A DNA stretch of 35,667 nucleotides from Phycisphaerales bacterium (GCA_003141275.1 PLLM01000043.1:1-35667), one strand, 5' to 3'; numbered from the stretch's first letter, positions 1 to 11,088 are shown. Numbers and translations are program-made. Notes: generated from the sequence alone by a model not told the origin.

Positions 1-1212
1 CCGATAATGAGCAAAGACCTCGGCTTTTCGACCAAGCAAATGGGCTGGGCGTTTTCCGTGTTTTTCTGGGCGTATGCCCTCTTTGAGATTCCCAGCGGCT
101 GGCTTGGCGACCGTATCGGCGCACGCAAAGTGCTGATGCGGGTAGTTATGTGGTGGTCGTTTTTTACAGCCGCGACGGGTTGGGTATTCAGTTTAATTTC
201 GTTAGTGATTACTCGCGCGATGTTTGGCGCGGGCGAGGCGGGGTGCTTCCCGAATCTGACCAAGGCGTTTACCACATGGCTGCCAAAATTGGAACGGGAC
301 CGTGCCCAGGGCATAATGTGGCTAAGTGCCAGATGGGGCGGAGCGTTCACGCCTTTATTGGTAGTGATTATTTTGCAGCATATTTCCTGGCGTCACACCT
401 TCGGATTGTTCGGCCTGCTGGGCATAATATGGGCGATTTTCTTTTTCATCTGGTATCGGGACAATCCGCGCGACAACAAAAGTATTAATGAAGCGGAGCT
501 GGCGATTTTGCCTCGTCAGCAGGACGTGGTGCTTGGACACGGCAAAATCCCGTGGGGGAAACTATTAGCTTCTAAAACTGTCTGGCTTCTGTGGTTTCAA
601 TTCGCCTGCCTGAATTTCGGGGCGGTTTTTTATATCACCTGGCTGCCTACATATTTGCAGGAGGCGCGGGGATTCGACCTTGTGCAGCATCCGCTGATTC
701 GCCAGGTGCCCTGGCTGGTCGAGCATCCGCAATTTGTCAAAGCCCTGCTGGCTGGTGTGCCTTTGTTTTTTGGTGGTCTGGGGTCTCTGTTCTGCGGGTC
801 CATTGTCGCCCCCCTTGCCCGTCGCATTGGCAGCGTTAAGGTGTCAAGGCGATTATTGGCCGGCACCGGATTTCTGGGGGCTTCCATTTTGCTGGCATCT
901 TCGGTGACGATAAAAGACCCGTTCCTGGCCGTTCTGGCTATGGGCTTGGCCAGTTTTTGCAACGATTTGGTGATGCCGACGAGCTGGGGTGCGTGTATGG
1001 ATATAGGCGGGAAATTCTCAGGGACGCTATCCGGCAGTATGAATATGATGGGCAATTTCGGCGGGGGGCTTGCCGCCATCGCAATCGGTTATATCCTCGC
1101 GTGGTCAGGCCACAACTGGAACGTCGCCCTGTATGTCGCATCGGGCGTATATTTCCTCGGCACATTCTGCTGGCTTGTTATTGACCCGGTAACCCCTATC
1201 GAACAGTCGTAG
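1..1212 (+). CDS. MFS transporter, anion:cation symporter (ACS)-like, 5' truncated
   Basis: The frame is open from the first base (Pro-Ile precede the first Met at base 7), so the start and most of the first membrane segment lie outside the window. The visible protein has about eleven hydrophobic segments. The first loop carries the MFS signature GWLGDRIGARKVL, and the segment after it (RAMFGAGEAGCFPNLTK) is typical of the ACS family that carries hexuronates, glucarate, phthalate or other organic anions across the inner membrane. The C-terminal half has the usual GLASFCNDLVMPTSW and GNFGGGLAA helix motifs. The gene ends TAG at 1210-1212 and converges on the efflux operon, with only 74 bp between the two stops. 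The family assignment is fairly secure; the substrate cannot be told from sequence, and the upstream neighbours that would help are missing. Confidence 0.85.
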   Translation, partial: PIMSKDLGFSTKQMGWAFSVFFWAYALFEIPSGWLGDRIGARKVLMRVVMWWSFFTAATGWVFSLISLVITRAMFGAGEAGCFPNLTKAFTTWLPKLERDRAQGIMWLSARWGGAFTPLLVVIILQHISWRHTFGLFGLLGIIWAIFFFIWYRDNPRDNKSINEAELAILPRQQDVVLGHGKIPWGKLLASKTVWLLWFQFACLNFGAVFYITWLPTYLQEARGFDLVQHPLIRQVPWLVEHPQFVKALLAGVPLFFGGLGSLFCGSIVAPLARRIGSVKVSRRLLAGTGFLGASILLASSVTIKDPFLAVLAMGLASFCNDLVMPTSWGACMDIGGKFSGTLSGSMNMMGNFGGGLAAIAIGYILAWSGHNWNVALYVASGVYFLGTFCWLVIDPVTPIEQS

Positions 1213-1286
1213 TATTAAGATACATTCTGCCCTGATGAATTCCCGGTCGGTTCGGTTTAGGCGGTTCGGCACGTTTATTTTTTCTG

Positions 1287-4200
1287 TTAGTTTTGCGTTG
1301 CCTGTCCCGAGACGGGTTGTCCCTGTGGGGTCTTGAACCACCTGGAGGTTTTTTTCTGCAGTGATTCCATATAAAGATAAAATACCGGCGTGACATAAAG
1401 CGTAATACTTTGCGAGAACAACAGCCCGCCGACTACGGCCAGACCAAGCGGCCTTCGCGATTCGGCGCCTGCGCCGAACCCGATAGCGATGGGAAGGCCC
1501 GCCATAAGCGCCGCCATTGTCGTCATCATTATAGGTCTGAAACGTATTACGCTTGCCTCAACAATCGCGTCATAGGGGCTTTTCCCGTGTTTTTGCGCAT
1601 CGATGGCAAAATCTATCATCATTATACCATTCTTTTTCACAAGTCCGACGAGCATAATTATGCCCACAAACGCGTATATCGAGAGTTCTTCGCCGAAAAT
1701 TATCAGCGTAAGCAGCGCCCCGAAGCCAGCGAACGGAAGGGCTGACAATATTGTCAGCGGGTGAATGAAACTCTCATACAGAATCCCCAGGACAAGATAA
1801 ATCACCAGTATGGCAAGCGCCAGCAGAAGCCCAAGACCGCGCATCGACGCCGCGAATGCCTGCGCCGTCCCTTGGAAGCTCGCCGTTACCGTATCAGGCA
1901 GGGTATCTTTTGCCAGGCGGTTTATTGCATCGACCGCGTTTCCAAGAGGAAAATTCGGCGGAAGATTGAATGAAATCGTTACGGCAGGCAATTGCCCCTG
2001 GTGATTTACACTCGTCGGCCCGACGCTGTTGGTCAGGTTGGCCACGGAGTTCAACGGGACAAGCTGCCCGCTGTTCGACTTTACGTAAAGCGTACCCAGC
2101 GATGCGGGGTCAAGCTGGTATTTCGGTTCAAGCTCTAATATGACCTCGTACTCGTTGCTCGATGTCAGTATTGTTGATATCTGGCGTGTGCCGTATGCGT
2201 AATACAAGGCATCTTCAATTTGCTGGGCTGTTATGCCCAAGCTTGATGCTTTGTCCCTGTCTATATCGACGCTCACCTGGGGATTTTTTACCTGCAAGTC
2301 ACTGGTTACGTCAAGTAAGCCGGGCATTTGTCTTATCTTCTGCTCCATTATCCCGGCATATTTGTATAGCTCGTCCAGGTTGTAACTTTGCAGCGTGTAT
2401 TGATACTGGCTTTTGGACATTCTTCCGCCAAGCTGGATAGAAGGCGGATTCTGCAGATAAACCCTCATTCCAGGTATATTGCTCAGCATACCACGCCATT
2501 TCTGGATAAGCTGGTCGGCAGAAAGTTTGCGTTGGGACTTCGGTTTCAGCCGGATAAGCACTACTCCCATATTGCCCCCGCTTCTGCCGACGCTCGACAT
2601 AAACGAATCTATCTCCGGCTCTTTCTGTATGATGGTGTCCACCGCCCTTTGATGTTCCGTAATAGAGTCGAATGATATTCCCTCTATTCCTTCTGTAAAC
2701 CCGAATATCTGTGCGTGGTCCTCGCTGGGCAAAAAACCTTTGGGGATGGCCACAAACAGATAAAACGTTCCCGCCAGAATAATCGCCGAGAAAACCATCG
2801 CGCCGCGTCTGTGCAGAAGGACCCATTTCAGGGTTCGTTCATAAAACGCGGTCATTTTGTTATGCATCAATTCGGTAAACGCATAAGCACGGCCGTGCTT
2901 GACGTCTTCGGGTTTTCTCAAGAATCTGCTCGATAACATCGGCGTCAAACTAAGCGCGATAAATCCGGACGACAGTACGGCCACTCCGATTGTTATGGAA
3001 AATTCCCTGAACAGCCGTCCTATAAGGCCGCCCATAAAAATAATCGGGATAAAAACAGCGCTTAGCGACAGCGTCATGCTTACAATCGTAAACGCAATTT
3101 CCTTCGCCCCGTCCACGGCCGCCTTGATAGCGCTTTTGCCCATTTCCATGTGCCGGAATATGTTTTCCAGCATAACAATCGCGTCATCGACCACAAATCC
3201 CACCGACAGTGTAAGCGCCATCAGCGACAGGTTGTTTAAGCTGAATCCTGCAAGATGCATTATGGCGAAAGTCGCCACTATCGACATCGGCAGCGTCAAG
3301 CTCGGTATCACCGTTGCCGACATATTCCGCAGGAAAAGGAATATTACCAGGACCACCAGTATCAGCGTCAAAACAAGCGTAAATTCGACGTCCTTTACCG
3401 ATTCCCTGATAAACATCGACCTGTCAAAAAGAATGTTGAGCGAAACCGACGCCGGCATCTGCTTGCGGAAACTCGGCAAAAGGTTCTTCACCGCGTCCGT
3501 TACCGCTACCGTATTTGTTCCAGGTTGTTTCTGCACTGCCAAAATAATCCCGCGCTGTTCTTCGTTCGAAGTAGCATACCATGCGGCGGTCTTGTTGTTT
3601 TCAACGCTGTCCACAACCTTGCCCAGGTCTCCAAGCCGGACCGGCGAGCCGTTGCGATACGCTACAATCAGCGGCCTGTATGCGGCAGCGTCGTTTAGTT
3701 GCCCCGTTGCCTCCACCGTTATGGCTTTATCTGGTCCGTAAAGTATCCCTGTGGGCAGATTCACGTTGCCGTTTGCGACAGCGTCCGCGACTTCGTTGAT
3801 TCCAAGGCCTTTGCTGGCCAGCGCAGCCGGATTCAGCCATACACGAACTGCGTATTTTTGTGCGCCATAAACCTGCACCTGCGCCACACCGCTGACCATC
3901 GAAATTTGCTGTGCCATAAGGGTCTCGCCGTATTCATCCAGCGAATACATAGGTATCGTTGGCCCGGTCAGAGCGATATATAGAATCGGCTGGTCCGCCG
4001 GGTTGACCTTCCGGTAAGTGGGAGGGCTTGGCAGATCCTGGGGCAGTTGTCTTTGTGCCTGTGTGATTGCCGCCTGGACGTCCTGTGCCGCCCCGTCAAT
4101 ATTGCGGCTGAGGCTGAATTGAATGATTATTTGTGTGTTTCCCAGCACACTCGTTGACGTCATTGAGTCGATGCCGGCAATCGTAGTGAATTGTTTTTCG

Positions 4201-4400
4201 AGAGGCGTAGCCACCGCCGAGGCCATTGTCTCCGGGCTTGCCCCGGGAAACGAGACGGAAACCTGTATCGTCGGAAAATCCACGTTTGGCAAATCGCTTA
4301 CGGGAAGCTGAAAAAAAGCCGCGATGCCGAAGATTAATATCCCCAGCATCACAAGGGTTGTCATTACGGGTCGATTTATAAACAGAGCTGTGAAATTCAT
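1287..4400 (-). CDS. RND-family multidrug efflux pump subunit (AcrB/MdtB/MdtC type)
   Basis: Inner-membrane proton-driven pump subunit of a tripartite efflux system, 1037 residues, the normal length of HAE1 RND proteins. The N-terminal helix is followed by FPTIQVSVSFPGASPETM and ATPLEKQF, classic for the family. The proton-relay acid pair D405/D406 is present in TM4 (GFVVDDAIVMLENIF), with the partner lysine in TM10 (LVKKNGIMMIDFA, K922/K923). The periplasmic porter repeats lie between TM1-2 and TM7-8. The wording resembles MdtB/MdtC more than AcrB. Its ATG overlaps the adaptor stop by 4 bp (ATGA, 4397-4400), so the two are translationally coupled. Only one RND gene is present, so a homotrimer is expected. 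The substrate is unknown. No obvious terminator lies in the 74 bp after the stop. Confidence 0.95.
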   Translation of the reverse strand: MNFTALFINRPVMTTLVMLGILIFGIAAFFQLPVSDLPNVDFPTIQVSVSFPGASPETMASAVATPLEKQFTTIAGIDSMTSTSVLGNTQIIIQFSLSRNIDGAAQDVQAAITQAQRQLPQDLPSPPTYRKVNPADQPILYIALTGPTIPMYSLDEYGETLMAQQISMVSGVAQVQVYGAQKYAVRVWLNPAALASKGLGINEVADAVANGNVNLPTGILYGPDKAITVEATGQLNDAAAYRPLIVAYRNGSPVRLGDLGKVVDSVENNKTAAWYATSNEEQRGIILAVQKQPGTNTVAVTDAVKNLLPSFRKQMPASVSLNILFDRSMFIRESVKDVEFTLVLTLILVVLVIFLFLRNMSATVIPSLTLPMSIVATFAIMHLAGFSLNNLSLMALTLSVGFVVDDAIVMLENIFRHMEMGKSAIKAAVDGAKEIAFTIVSMTLSLSAVFIPIIFMGGLIGRLFREFSITIGVAVLSSGFIALSLTPMLSSRFLRKPEDVKHGRAYAFTELMHNKMTAFYERTLKWVLLHRRGAMVFSAIILAGTFYLFVAIPKGFLPSEDHAQIFGFTEGIEGISFDSITEHQRAVDTIIQKEPEIDSFMSSVGRSGGNMGVVLIRLKPKSQRKLSADQLIQKWRGMLSNIPGMRVYLQNPPSIQLGGRMSKSQYQYTLQSYNLDELYKYAGIMEQKIRQMPGLLDVTSDLQVKNPQVSVDIDRDKASSLGITAQQIEDALYYAYGTRQISTILTSSNEYEVILELEPKYQLDPASLGTLYVKSNSGQLVPLNSVANLTNSVGPTSVNHQGQLPAVTISFNLPPNFPLGNAVDAINRLAKDTLPDTVTASFQGTAQAFAASMRGLGLLLALAILVIYLVLGILYESFIHPLTILSALPFAGFGALLTLIIFGEELSIYAFVGIIMLVGLVKKNGIMMIDFAIDAQKHGKSPYDAIVEASVIRFRPIMMTTMAALMAGLPIAIGFGAGAESRRPLGLAVVGGLLFSQSITLYVTPVFYLYMESLQKKTSRWFKTPQGQPVSGQATQN

Positions 4401-5530
4401 CTTTTATCCGCTTGGTTTTTATTACCTGTTGTTTCCTTTATTTGAACTTTTGCGCCTGCCACCAGCCGGAGCTGTCCGTCCGTTACCACTGTCTCACCCG
4501 GCTCGACTCCTTCGACAACGGAACTGTCATCTGTTGTCCGTTGCACTGTAATCGGCCGGACTTCAGCGGTGTTGTCCGCCTTCACCACGTAAACGAACTG
4601 GCCCTGCTGGCCGTTTTGGACCGCCTGCGAAGGCACAACCACGACGTTAGGTTCCTGCGCAAGCTTAAGAACAACGTTTACAAACAGCCCGGGCCAGAGC
4701 ATGTGCCTTTTGTTCTGTAGTAGGCCCCACAGCCGAATCGTTCCCGTGCCGGTATCTACCGAGTTATCGATAAAAAGCAAAGACCCACGCACCGGCTCCT
4801 GCCCCTCTGCGCCGGGAATTTTCACGATTACCTCAAGTGTGTTGCCGGCCATATATTTGCGTATCGAAGGCAGATACTGTTGCGGCAGTGTGAAACTTAT
4901 CCTGATGGGGCTTATCTGGTTGATGGTTGCGATGGCGACGTCTTTTTCCTTAATCAAATTGCCCTGGTTAATGGAAATCGACCCGATGACGCCGTCGATG
5001 GGCGAGCGGATTGAGCAATAACCGAGTTGTATCACCGCGTTCTCCACTGCCGCCTTATCAGAATCAACGGTAGCTTTAAGCACACCCATTGCCGTTACGC
5101 TGTTATCGTAATCGTTCTGCGACGCATAGCCCTTCTTCAACAGTTCCGTCTGCCTGGACACATCTTTTTCGGCGTTCTTCAATTGCGCCTGGTCTTTTTC
5201 AAGAGTTCCCTGTGCCATTCTGAGCGCCGCCTCGAAAGGACTCGAATCAATCGAGATCAACAAATCACCATTGTTGACCTCCTGGCCTTCCACAAAATGA
5301 ACTGCGGTAAGGATGCCGGCTACCTGCGATTTCATCGTAACGCTCATATTCGCTTCAACCGTCCCGAAGCTGCTCAGCTCAAGAGGCAACGTCTGTTGTG
5401 TTACCTGTGTTACCGATACCGGTACGGCTTGCGGGGCCTGCGGCGTTTTTTTCGAGCAGCCGGCAGGCAGAACCACACCCGCCAGCGCCACTATCAACCA
5501 AATCTTTATTTTACAGTTTTTCTTAGTCAT
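4397..5530 (-). CDS. RND efflux periplasmic adaptor (membrane fusion protein, lipoprotein)
   Basis: Adaptor linking the pump to the outer-membrane channel. From the ATG at 5530 the protein has 377 residues with a basic N-terminus, a hydrophobic core and a lipobox LPAGC (Cys25), so the mature protein should be lipid-anchored. The order is then typical of HlyD/AcrA proteins: first lipoyl half (AGILTAVHFVEGQEVNNGDLLISID), helical hairpin (MAQGTLEKDQAQLKNAEKDV), second lipoyl half (CSIRSPIDGVIGSISINQGNL), beta-barrel and membrane-proximal domain (VVPSQAVQNGQQGQFVYVV). An in-frame GTG lies 18 bp upstream at 5548, but the ATG at 5530 sits inside the end of the TolC-like gene (8-bp overlap), the coupling expected here, and gives a cleaner signal peptide. 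Same operon as both neighbours. Confidence 0.93.
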   Translation of the reverse strand: MTKKNCKIKIWLIVALAGVVLPAGCSKKTPQAPQAVPVSVTQVTQQTLPLELSSFGTVEANMSVTMKSQVAGILTAVHFVEGQEVNNGDLLISIDSSPFEAALRMAQGTLEKDQAQLKNAEKDVSRQTELLKKGYASQNDYDNSVTAMGVLKATVDSDKAAVENAVIQLGYCSIRSPIDGVIGSISINQGNLIKEKDVAIATINQISPIRISFTLPQQYLPSIRKYMAGNTLEVIVKIPGAEGQEPVRGSLLFIDNSVDTGTGTIRLWGLLQNKRHMLWPGLFVNVVLKLAQEPNVVVVPSQAVQNGQQGQFVYVVKADNTAEVRPITVQRTTDDSSVVEGVEPGETVVTDGQLRLVAGAKVQIKETTGNKNQADKR

Positions 5531-7196
5531 AGGTTTTAGCCAACTCACTGCCTTTAGATATTTTTACGGGAATACTGCCCGGACTGGCAATTCCGCTTCG
5601 CATCAAGAGCGTTCCCTCAAGCCGATGAAGCTCCACTATCGCTATCTGATAATTTATTGCGGCCGTAAGCTCGGTTATCTGGCTCTGCAGAAGATCTCTT
5701 TGTGCCTGTGCGACAAGAATCGATGTTGATTTGCCGACTTCGAATTTACCGGTTTCGACCTTGAGTTTTTCCTCCAGCAGTTCTCTGCTCGCTTTTGCCG
5801 CGACAACCTGCTGCTGAACGCTTGTAATCTGCAAATAAGCGCCTCTTATATCAACCTCGACTAATTGTTCGAGATTGCCGAGCGCCTCCTGTGATTGTTG
5901 GCGTGACAGTGTGGCCTGCTGGTTTTTCGCCTGCGCCGAGCGGTTCATCGGAGGGTACTCGAAAGTTATGCCTGCTGCGACGTCGTAATCATTTTTCTTA
6001 AAAATGTTCTTGGCCGAATCGTCAAATGAGTCGGCGTATCCCGTTTTGCCGAGAGTAATGAAAAAATCGAGCTGCGGCAGCAAACCGTTGCGAGTCCTTA
6101 CAATTTCAAGCTCATCGCGGTCTATCTGTAGTCGCGCCTGGTTCAGCTCCGGCCTCATCTGCTGGCCTCGCAGGACGTATGTCTCCACAGGGCTAAGCTC
6201 AATTGCCGGTGTCGTTGGCTCGCTTTTGAGAATGATTTTTCTGTCCCAGATTTCGTTGCCGCTGGGGTTCAACAGCCGCAAAAGATTGAGCCGGCTTTGG
6301 GCAAGCGTGTTTTCCGCGACGATGAGGTTCTGTTGCCTAAGCGCTGTTTCCGCCTTGGCCGCGGCAAGCTCGCTCCGTGCCAGCGAACCTATGTTAATTC
6401 GCTCCTCGGTTTCCTGTTGCTGTTTTTCCGCCACTTGCATCGATTGTTCGTATATCTCTATGCTCTTTTCCGCCAGCGAATAATTCCAGTATGCTTCCTC
6501 AATCTGCGCCACTAACGTCTCAACGAATCCGCGAAGTTCATATTGCGATATCTTCGTATCTATCCTGGCCTGGTTTACCGAGACAAGATTTATCGCGGTG
6601 CCAAAACCTCTCAAAAGCGATTGCGTTACACTCCCACCCAATCGCGTTGATACGAACGGGTCGGCGGCAAACGAATCATCAAGCCGGCTTGTGCTGCCGT
6701 CAAGCGCCAATGTTGTGCCCGTAGGCAAAAATTCGCTTAGTGAAGCGTCTGCGCCAAATGCCTTTTCGGTTTCTTTAAGAGGTCCTGAGCCGGGCGCCGG
6801 AGGCGACTCTAATTTCGTTTTGCCTTGCGACACTGTTCCTTTTAAATCCGGGTCGAATACGGATAACGCCTGCTCCTCGAAGGTTCTTTTTATCTGCGGG
6901 TTTAGTTTTTCAACTGCCAGAGATTTGTTTTTCTGCAGAGATATAAGGACCGCCTCATTTATCGTTATATCAATAGGCCCATTCGGCTCGATATTCACTA
7001 TCGGCGAAGAATTGGGTTCCTGTGTTTTTTCATTTTCCAGAGGCGGCTGAATAGCTGGTTGCGAATCGGATGGTCCTATATAATCCTGTTTATCAGTTGC
7101 CTGGGGCTCGGCGCACGAAGTGAACAGACACATTGCCATCAGCAAGCCAAGTGTTATCGCGGTTTTATAGAACATTAAAAACTTTTTCGCTAACAT
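5523..7196 (-). CDS. TolC-like outer-membrane efflux lipoprotein
   Basis: Outer-membrane channel of the tripartite pump, first gene of the operon. The N-terminus has a signal peptide ending in a lipobox (LFTSC, Cys28 when counted from the ATG at 7196), so it is a lipoprotein like OprM/CusC. The body shows the two OEP repeats rich in Ala/Gln/Glu heptads (ARSELAAAKAETALRQQNL around the middle, GAYLQITSVQQQVVAAKAS and STSILVAQAQRDLLQSQ near the end). Length, 557 residues, is somewhat above TolC/OprM because of an acidic, Pro-rich linker of about 45 residues after the lipid anchor. An in-frame TTG lies 6 bp upstream at 7202; neither start has a clear ribosome site. It overlaps the adaptor gene by 8 bp. 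Confidence 0.92.
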   Translation of the reverse strand: MLAKKFLMFYKTAITLGLLMAMCLFTSCAEPQATDKQDYIGPSDSQPAIQPPLENEKTQEPNSSPIVNIEPNGPIDITINEAVLISLQKNKSLAVEKLNPQIKRTFEEQALSVFDPDLKGTVSQGKTKLESPPAPGSGPLKETEKAFGADASLSEFLPTGTTLALDGSTSRLDDSFAADPFVSTRLGGSVTQSLLRGFGTAINLVSVNQARIDTKISQYELRGFVETLVAQIEEAYWNYSLAEKSIEIYEQSMQVAEKQQQETEERINIGSLARSELAAAKAETALRQQNLIVAENTLAQSRLNLLRLLNPSGNEIWDRKIILKSEPTTPAIELSPVETYVLRGQQMRPELNQARLQIDRDELEIVRTRNGLLPQLDFFITLGKTGYADSFDDSAKNIFKKNDYDVAAGITFEYPPMNRSAQAKNQQATLSRQQSQEALGNLEQLVEVDIRGAYLQITSVQQQVVAAKASRELLEEKLKVETGKFEVGKSTSILVAQAQRDLLQSQITELTAAINYQIAIVELHRLEGTLLMRSGIASPGSIPVKISKGSELAKTYD

Positions 7197-7240
7197 CTTC
7201 AATAATACGGTAATCGTCCAATATTAGGGGTGAATTTCCA

Positions 7241-7268
7241 ATAATCTTTCCCATTTTAACATTTTCAA
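7241..7268 (-). promoter_or_regulatory. possible promoter of the efflux operon
   Basis: On the minus strand, TTGAAA (7268-7263) and GATTAT (7246-7241) are 16 bp apart, 45 bp before the TolC-like start. The -35 is close to consensus and the -10 matches at four of six positions. The 228-bp gap 7197-7424 holds no gene and shows no convincing operator. Promoter consensus in this phylum is poorly known, so this is weak. Confidence 0.25.
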
Positions 7269-7424
7269 CGGTTTTGTCCATAGGTTTCGCCAGTTTTGTA
7301 AATTATCAGGCATACCGGGCAGGTGGTTTACCAGTTAGACGCTTGCAATACGGCTATTATTTCCTCGATTTTGCCTAGGGTAGGCCTGACCATATTTTCG
7401 CTCTTTTTGCGAAGATAATAGGGA

Positions 7425-7997
7425 TTATTGGGTTTCGGGGGGTGGGGGCGGTTCGGGTTCGGTTTTGGCGATTTGACCTGGTTCGACTTTGTGCTCACCG
7501 CTGGAGGTTACCGTCATTGTGCGGGACGGGTCTCTTGTAGGTCCGAAAAAGACAAACGAAATCAGCACCAAGGTGGCGCCGGAGATAAACAGGATGTGCC
7601 GGCGAGGCCACTGACAGCACAAACCGAGCCACGGCGGGGCACCTTCTATGATTGTAGTATGGTTTGGCTCTTCGGCTAATGCACGCCTTGCCGCGGCGAG
7701 TTTGCCGGCGGTCGCGCGTGGGTACGCGGTGTTTGGCTCATTCGACTCGATGCCGAGTGTCGCGGGGGCCAGACGAGCAAGCTCTTTGGGGTTGCCCTCA
7801 ACCTGGGCAAGCAGCGTGTCGTAATCGGAGTTCAGGGATTCGAGCTTTTTAAGGTGTTCTTCGGACTGGCTGAGCAGACCTTTATAGTAGTAATATTCGA
7901 GCAAATCATCGCACAGTGTCGTCACCGATAATACGGCAGCGCCGATGCTGAAGAACACTACAAACGCAACGGTTCGAATGACTCGCTCGCTTTGCAT
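7425..7997 (-). CDS. hypothetical two-TM membrane protein with Pro-rich tail
   Basis: Unrecognised protein of 190 residues. A short basic N-terminus is followed by a membrane segment (about residues 9-31), then a charged, helical stretch (KGLLSQSEEHLKKLESLNSDYDTLL, given in part) that probably lies outside the membrane, a second membrane segment (about 134-154) and a Pro/Glu-rich C-terminal tail (EPEPPPPPETQ). The start is taken as the ATG at 7997, preceded by GGACGGG at suitable spacing. A longer reading from a TTG at 8027 would begin inside the enolase terminator hairpin and is unlikely. No family is recognised. It is not obviously tied to the efflux genes 228 bp downstream. Function unknown. 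Confidence 0.6.
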   Translation of the reverse strand: MQSERVIRTVAFVVFFSIGAAVLSVTTLCDDLLEYYYYKGLLSQSEEHLKKLESLNSDYDTLLAQVEGNPKELARLAPATLGIESNEPNTAYPRATAGKLAAARRALAEEPNHTTIIEGAPPWLGLCCQWPRRHILFISGATLVLISFVFFGPTRDPSRTMTVTSSGEHKVEPGQIAKTEPEPPPPPETQ

Positions 7998-8007
7998 AGT
8001 CCCGTCC

Positions 8008-8062
8008 AAAAAAATCGGCAGGTGCAATCATCCGTTATCTGTCGGGCTTCTCGCACCTGCCG
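8008..8062 (-). terminator. Rho-independent terminator of enolase
   Basis: Perfect 10-bp inverted repeat CGGCAGGTGC (8016-8025) and GCACCTGCCG (8053-8062) with a 27-nt loop, followed on the minus strand by a run of seven T (8014-8008). It begins 20 bp after the enolase stop. Confidence 0.85.
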
Positions 8063-8082
8063 TTGCTCACATGGTAATCCTT

Positions 8083-9396
<1,314 letters not shown>

Positions 9397-9594
9397 TCAA
9401 AACAATTTGCCGCTTCTCAAGTTTATCCGTTCGCAAAGTTCACAAAATTACCCATTTTAAGCCGTTTCGTCAATAGCAATCCGTCGCTCAAAGACCGGCT
9501 AAAAATGGTTGCATTAGGATTCTGCCCCCGTTAGTATTATGCCCCAATATGCGATTTGGCAGTTGAATCAGACGGTTTGTTGAGAGAGAAACTT

Positions 9595-11088
9595 ATGAGC
9601 AGCGAAATCCAGAAACTCCCGTTAAGAGAAAAGGTCGGTTACGGATTCGGCGATTTGGCGTCCTGCCTGTTCTGGCAGACAATCACATTTTACCTGTTTT
9701 TCTTTTACACGGACGTATTCGGCCTTGCAGCGGCCGCAGCCGGAACAATGATTGCCGTCTCAAGGGTGCTGGACGCCTTTTTCGACGTGGGTATCGGTAT
9801 TATGGCCGACCGCACTAATACACGGTGGGGTAAATTCAGGCCTTATTTATTATGGATAGCTGTTCCTTTGGCTGTTTCCGCAGTTCTTGCGTTTACTGTG
9901 CCAAGCTTCGGGGGTGTCGCGAAAATTATTTACGCGTATGTTACGTTTATATTATTTATGTTTATGTATTCGGCCATCAATATTCCCTATACGGCTTTGC
10001 TCGGCGTCATCAGCGGTGACCCTGTCGAAAGGGCGGACGCCGCTACTTCCAAGTTCATAGGTGCATACGCAGCCGGTATTATCGTTTCTGCCGTCGTTTT
10101 GCCTCTCGTGACGCATTTCGGGCGGGATAACCCCGCAAAAGGATGGCAGATGACGCTTGTCGTCTTCGGCATTGCGGCTGTCATCTTCTTTTTGATAACC
10201 TTCCTCTCGACAAAAGAACGTATCCAGCCCATCGCGAAAGAAAAAACCTCGGTTAAGAACGACCTCAAGGACCTCTCAAAAAACGTGCCTTGGATATTCT
10301 TATTCATCGTTACAATTCTTTTCATTCTGTTCGTTTGCATCCGCTTGACCGTAACCATCCACTATTTCAAGTACTATGTCGGAGAACAGGTCAGTCCCTG
10401 GCTGGCAAGCTTCTTTAATTTCTTTTTAAGTATTATTAACCCGCTGATAGGTCTTTTCGGAAAGCAAGGTATTGTTCTGTTTGAGCAAACCCACAAATTT
10501 GGCTTTGATGTGCTGACGTCGGCGTTCAATACTGTCGGACAGGTTACGTCTTTGCTGGGACTGGCGATAATTCCGGTGGTCGCGCGACTCTTAGGCAGAA
10601 AGAAAGCGACGATTATTCTTTTTATCATCGCGCTGATTTGCACCGGCTCGTTCTATTTCTTCAAGCCGGAAAACCTGCCGATGATTTTCATTATGCAAAT
10701 CATCGGTTCAGTAGCGGGCGGCCCGATTTCCGCGCTGCTGTGGCTGATGTATGCCGATACGGCTGACTATTCCGAATGGAAGACGGGCAGAAGGGCAACC
10801 GGGCTTGTGTTCTCAGCTTCCATTATGTCGAACAAGCTCGGATGGGCTATCGGAAGTATGATTGCGGGCCTGGTTCTTGCGACGACCGGATTCGTGGCCA
10901 ACGTGGTCCAAAACATAGATGTTCTGAATGGTTTGAAGGCGATGATGAGCGTAATACCAGTCGGGATAGGAGTGGTTGCGTTAATCATCCTTATGTTCTT
11001 CTATAAATTAGATGAAACGACAATGAAACAAGTTAAAGCGGAGCTGGAAGAAAGACGCAAGGCCAGCGGCGAGACCGCGGCTGTATAA
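9595..11088 (+). CDS. GPH-family sugar:cation symporter (MelB/XylP-like)
   Basis: Inner-membrane secondary transporter of the glycoside-pentoside-hexuronide family, 497 residues with about 12 membrane segments. Family marks: N-terminal REKVGYGFGDLASCLFW, the cation-site region SRVLDAFFDVGIGIMADRT followed by WGKFRPYLLW, NIPYTALLGVISGDPVERA, and in the second half MYADTADYSEWKTGRRATGL. The start is taken at the ATG at 9595; an earlier in-frame TTG (9556) would add 13 residues that do not belong to the family. It leads an operon with the GH130 gene (38-bp gap) and a second GPH transporter. It therefore probably imports the disaccharide, or short oligosaccharide, that these enzymes cleave. Substrate specificity cannot be read from sequence. 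Confidence 0.92.
   Translation: MSSEIQKLPLREKVGYGFGDLASCLFWQTITFYLFFFYTDVFGLAAAAAGTMIAVSRVLDAFFDVGIGIMADRTNTRWGKFRPYLLWIAVPLAVSAVLAFTVPSFGGVAKIIYAYVTFILFMFMYSAINIPYTALLGVISGDPVERADAATSKFIGAYAAGIIVSAVVLPLVTHFGRDNPAKGWQMTLVVFGIAAVIFFLITFLSTKERIQPIAKEKTSVKNDLKDLSKNVPWIFLFIVTILFILFVCIRLTVTIHYFKYYVGEQVSPWLASFFNFFLSIINPLIGLFGKQGIVLFEQTHKFGFDVLTSAFNTVGQVTSLLGLAIIPVVARLLGRKKATIILFIIALICTGSFYFFKPENLPMIFIMQIIGSVAGGPISALLWLMYADTADYSEWKTGRRATGLVFSASIMSNKLGWAIGSMIAGLVLATTGFVANVVQNIDVLNGLKAMMSVIPVGIGVVALIILMFFYKLDETTMKQVKAELEERRKASGETAAV

Noticed and set aside
2899-3741. 280-codon plus-strand frame inside the RND pump gene
   Set aside because: Antisense to conserved coding sequence. The minus-strand protein matches the RND family throughout; this frame has no recognisable domain.
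9509-9540. TTGCAT and TATTAT as promoter of the GPH-GH130-GPH operon
   Set aside because: Spacing is 20 bp, too long for a sigma-70-type promoter.
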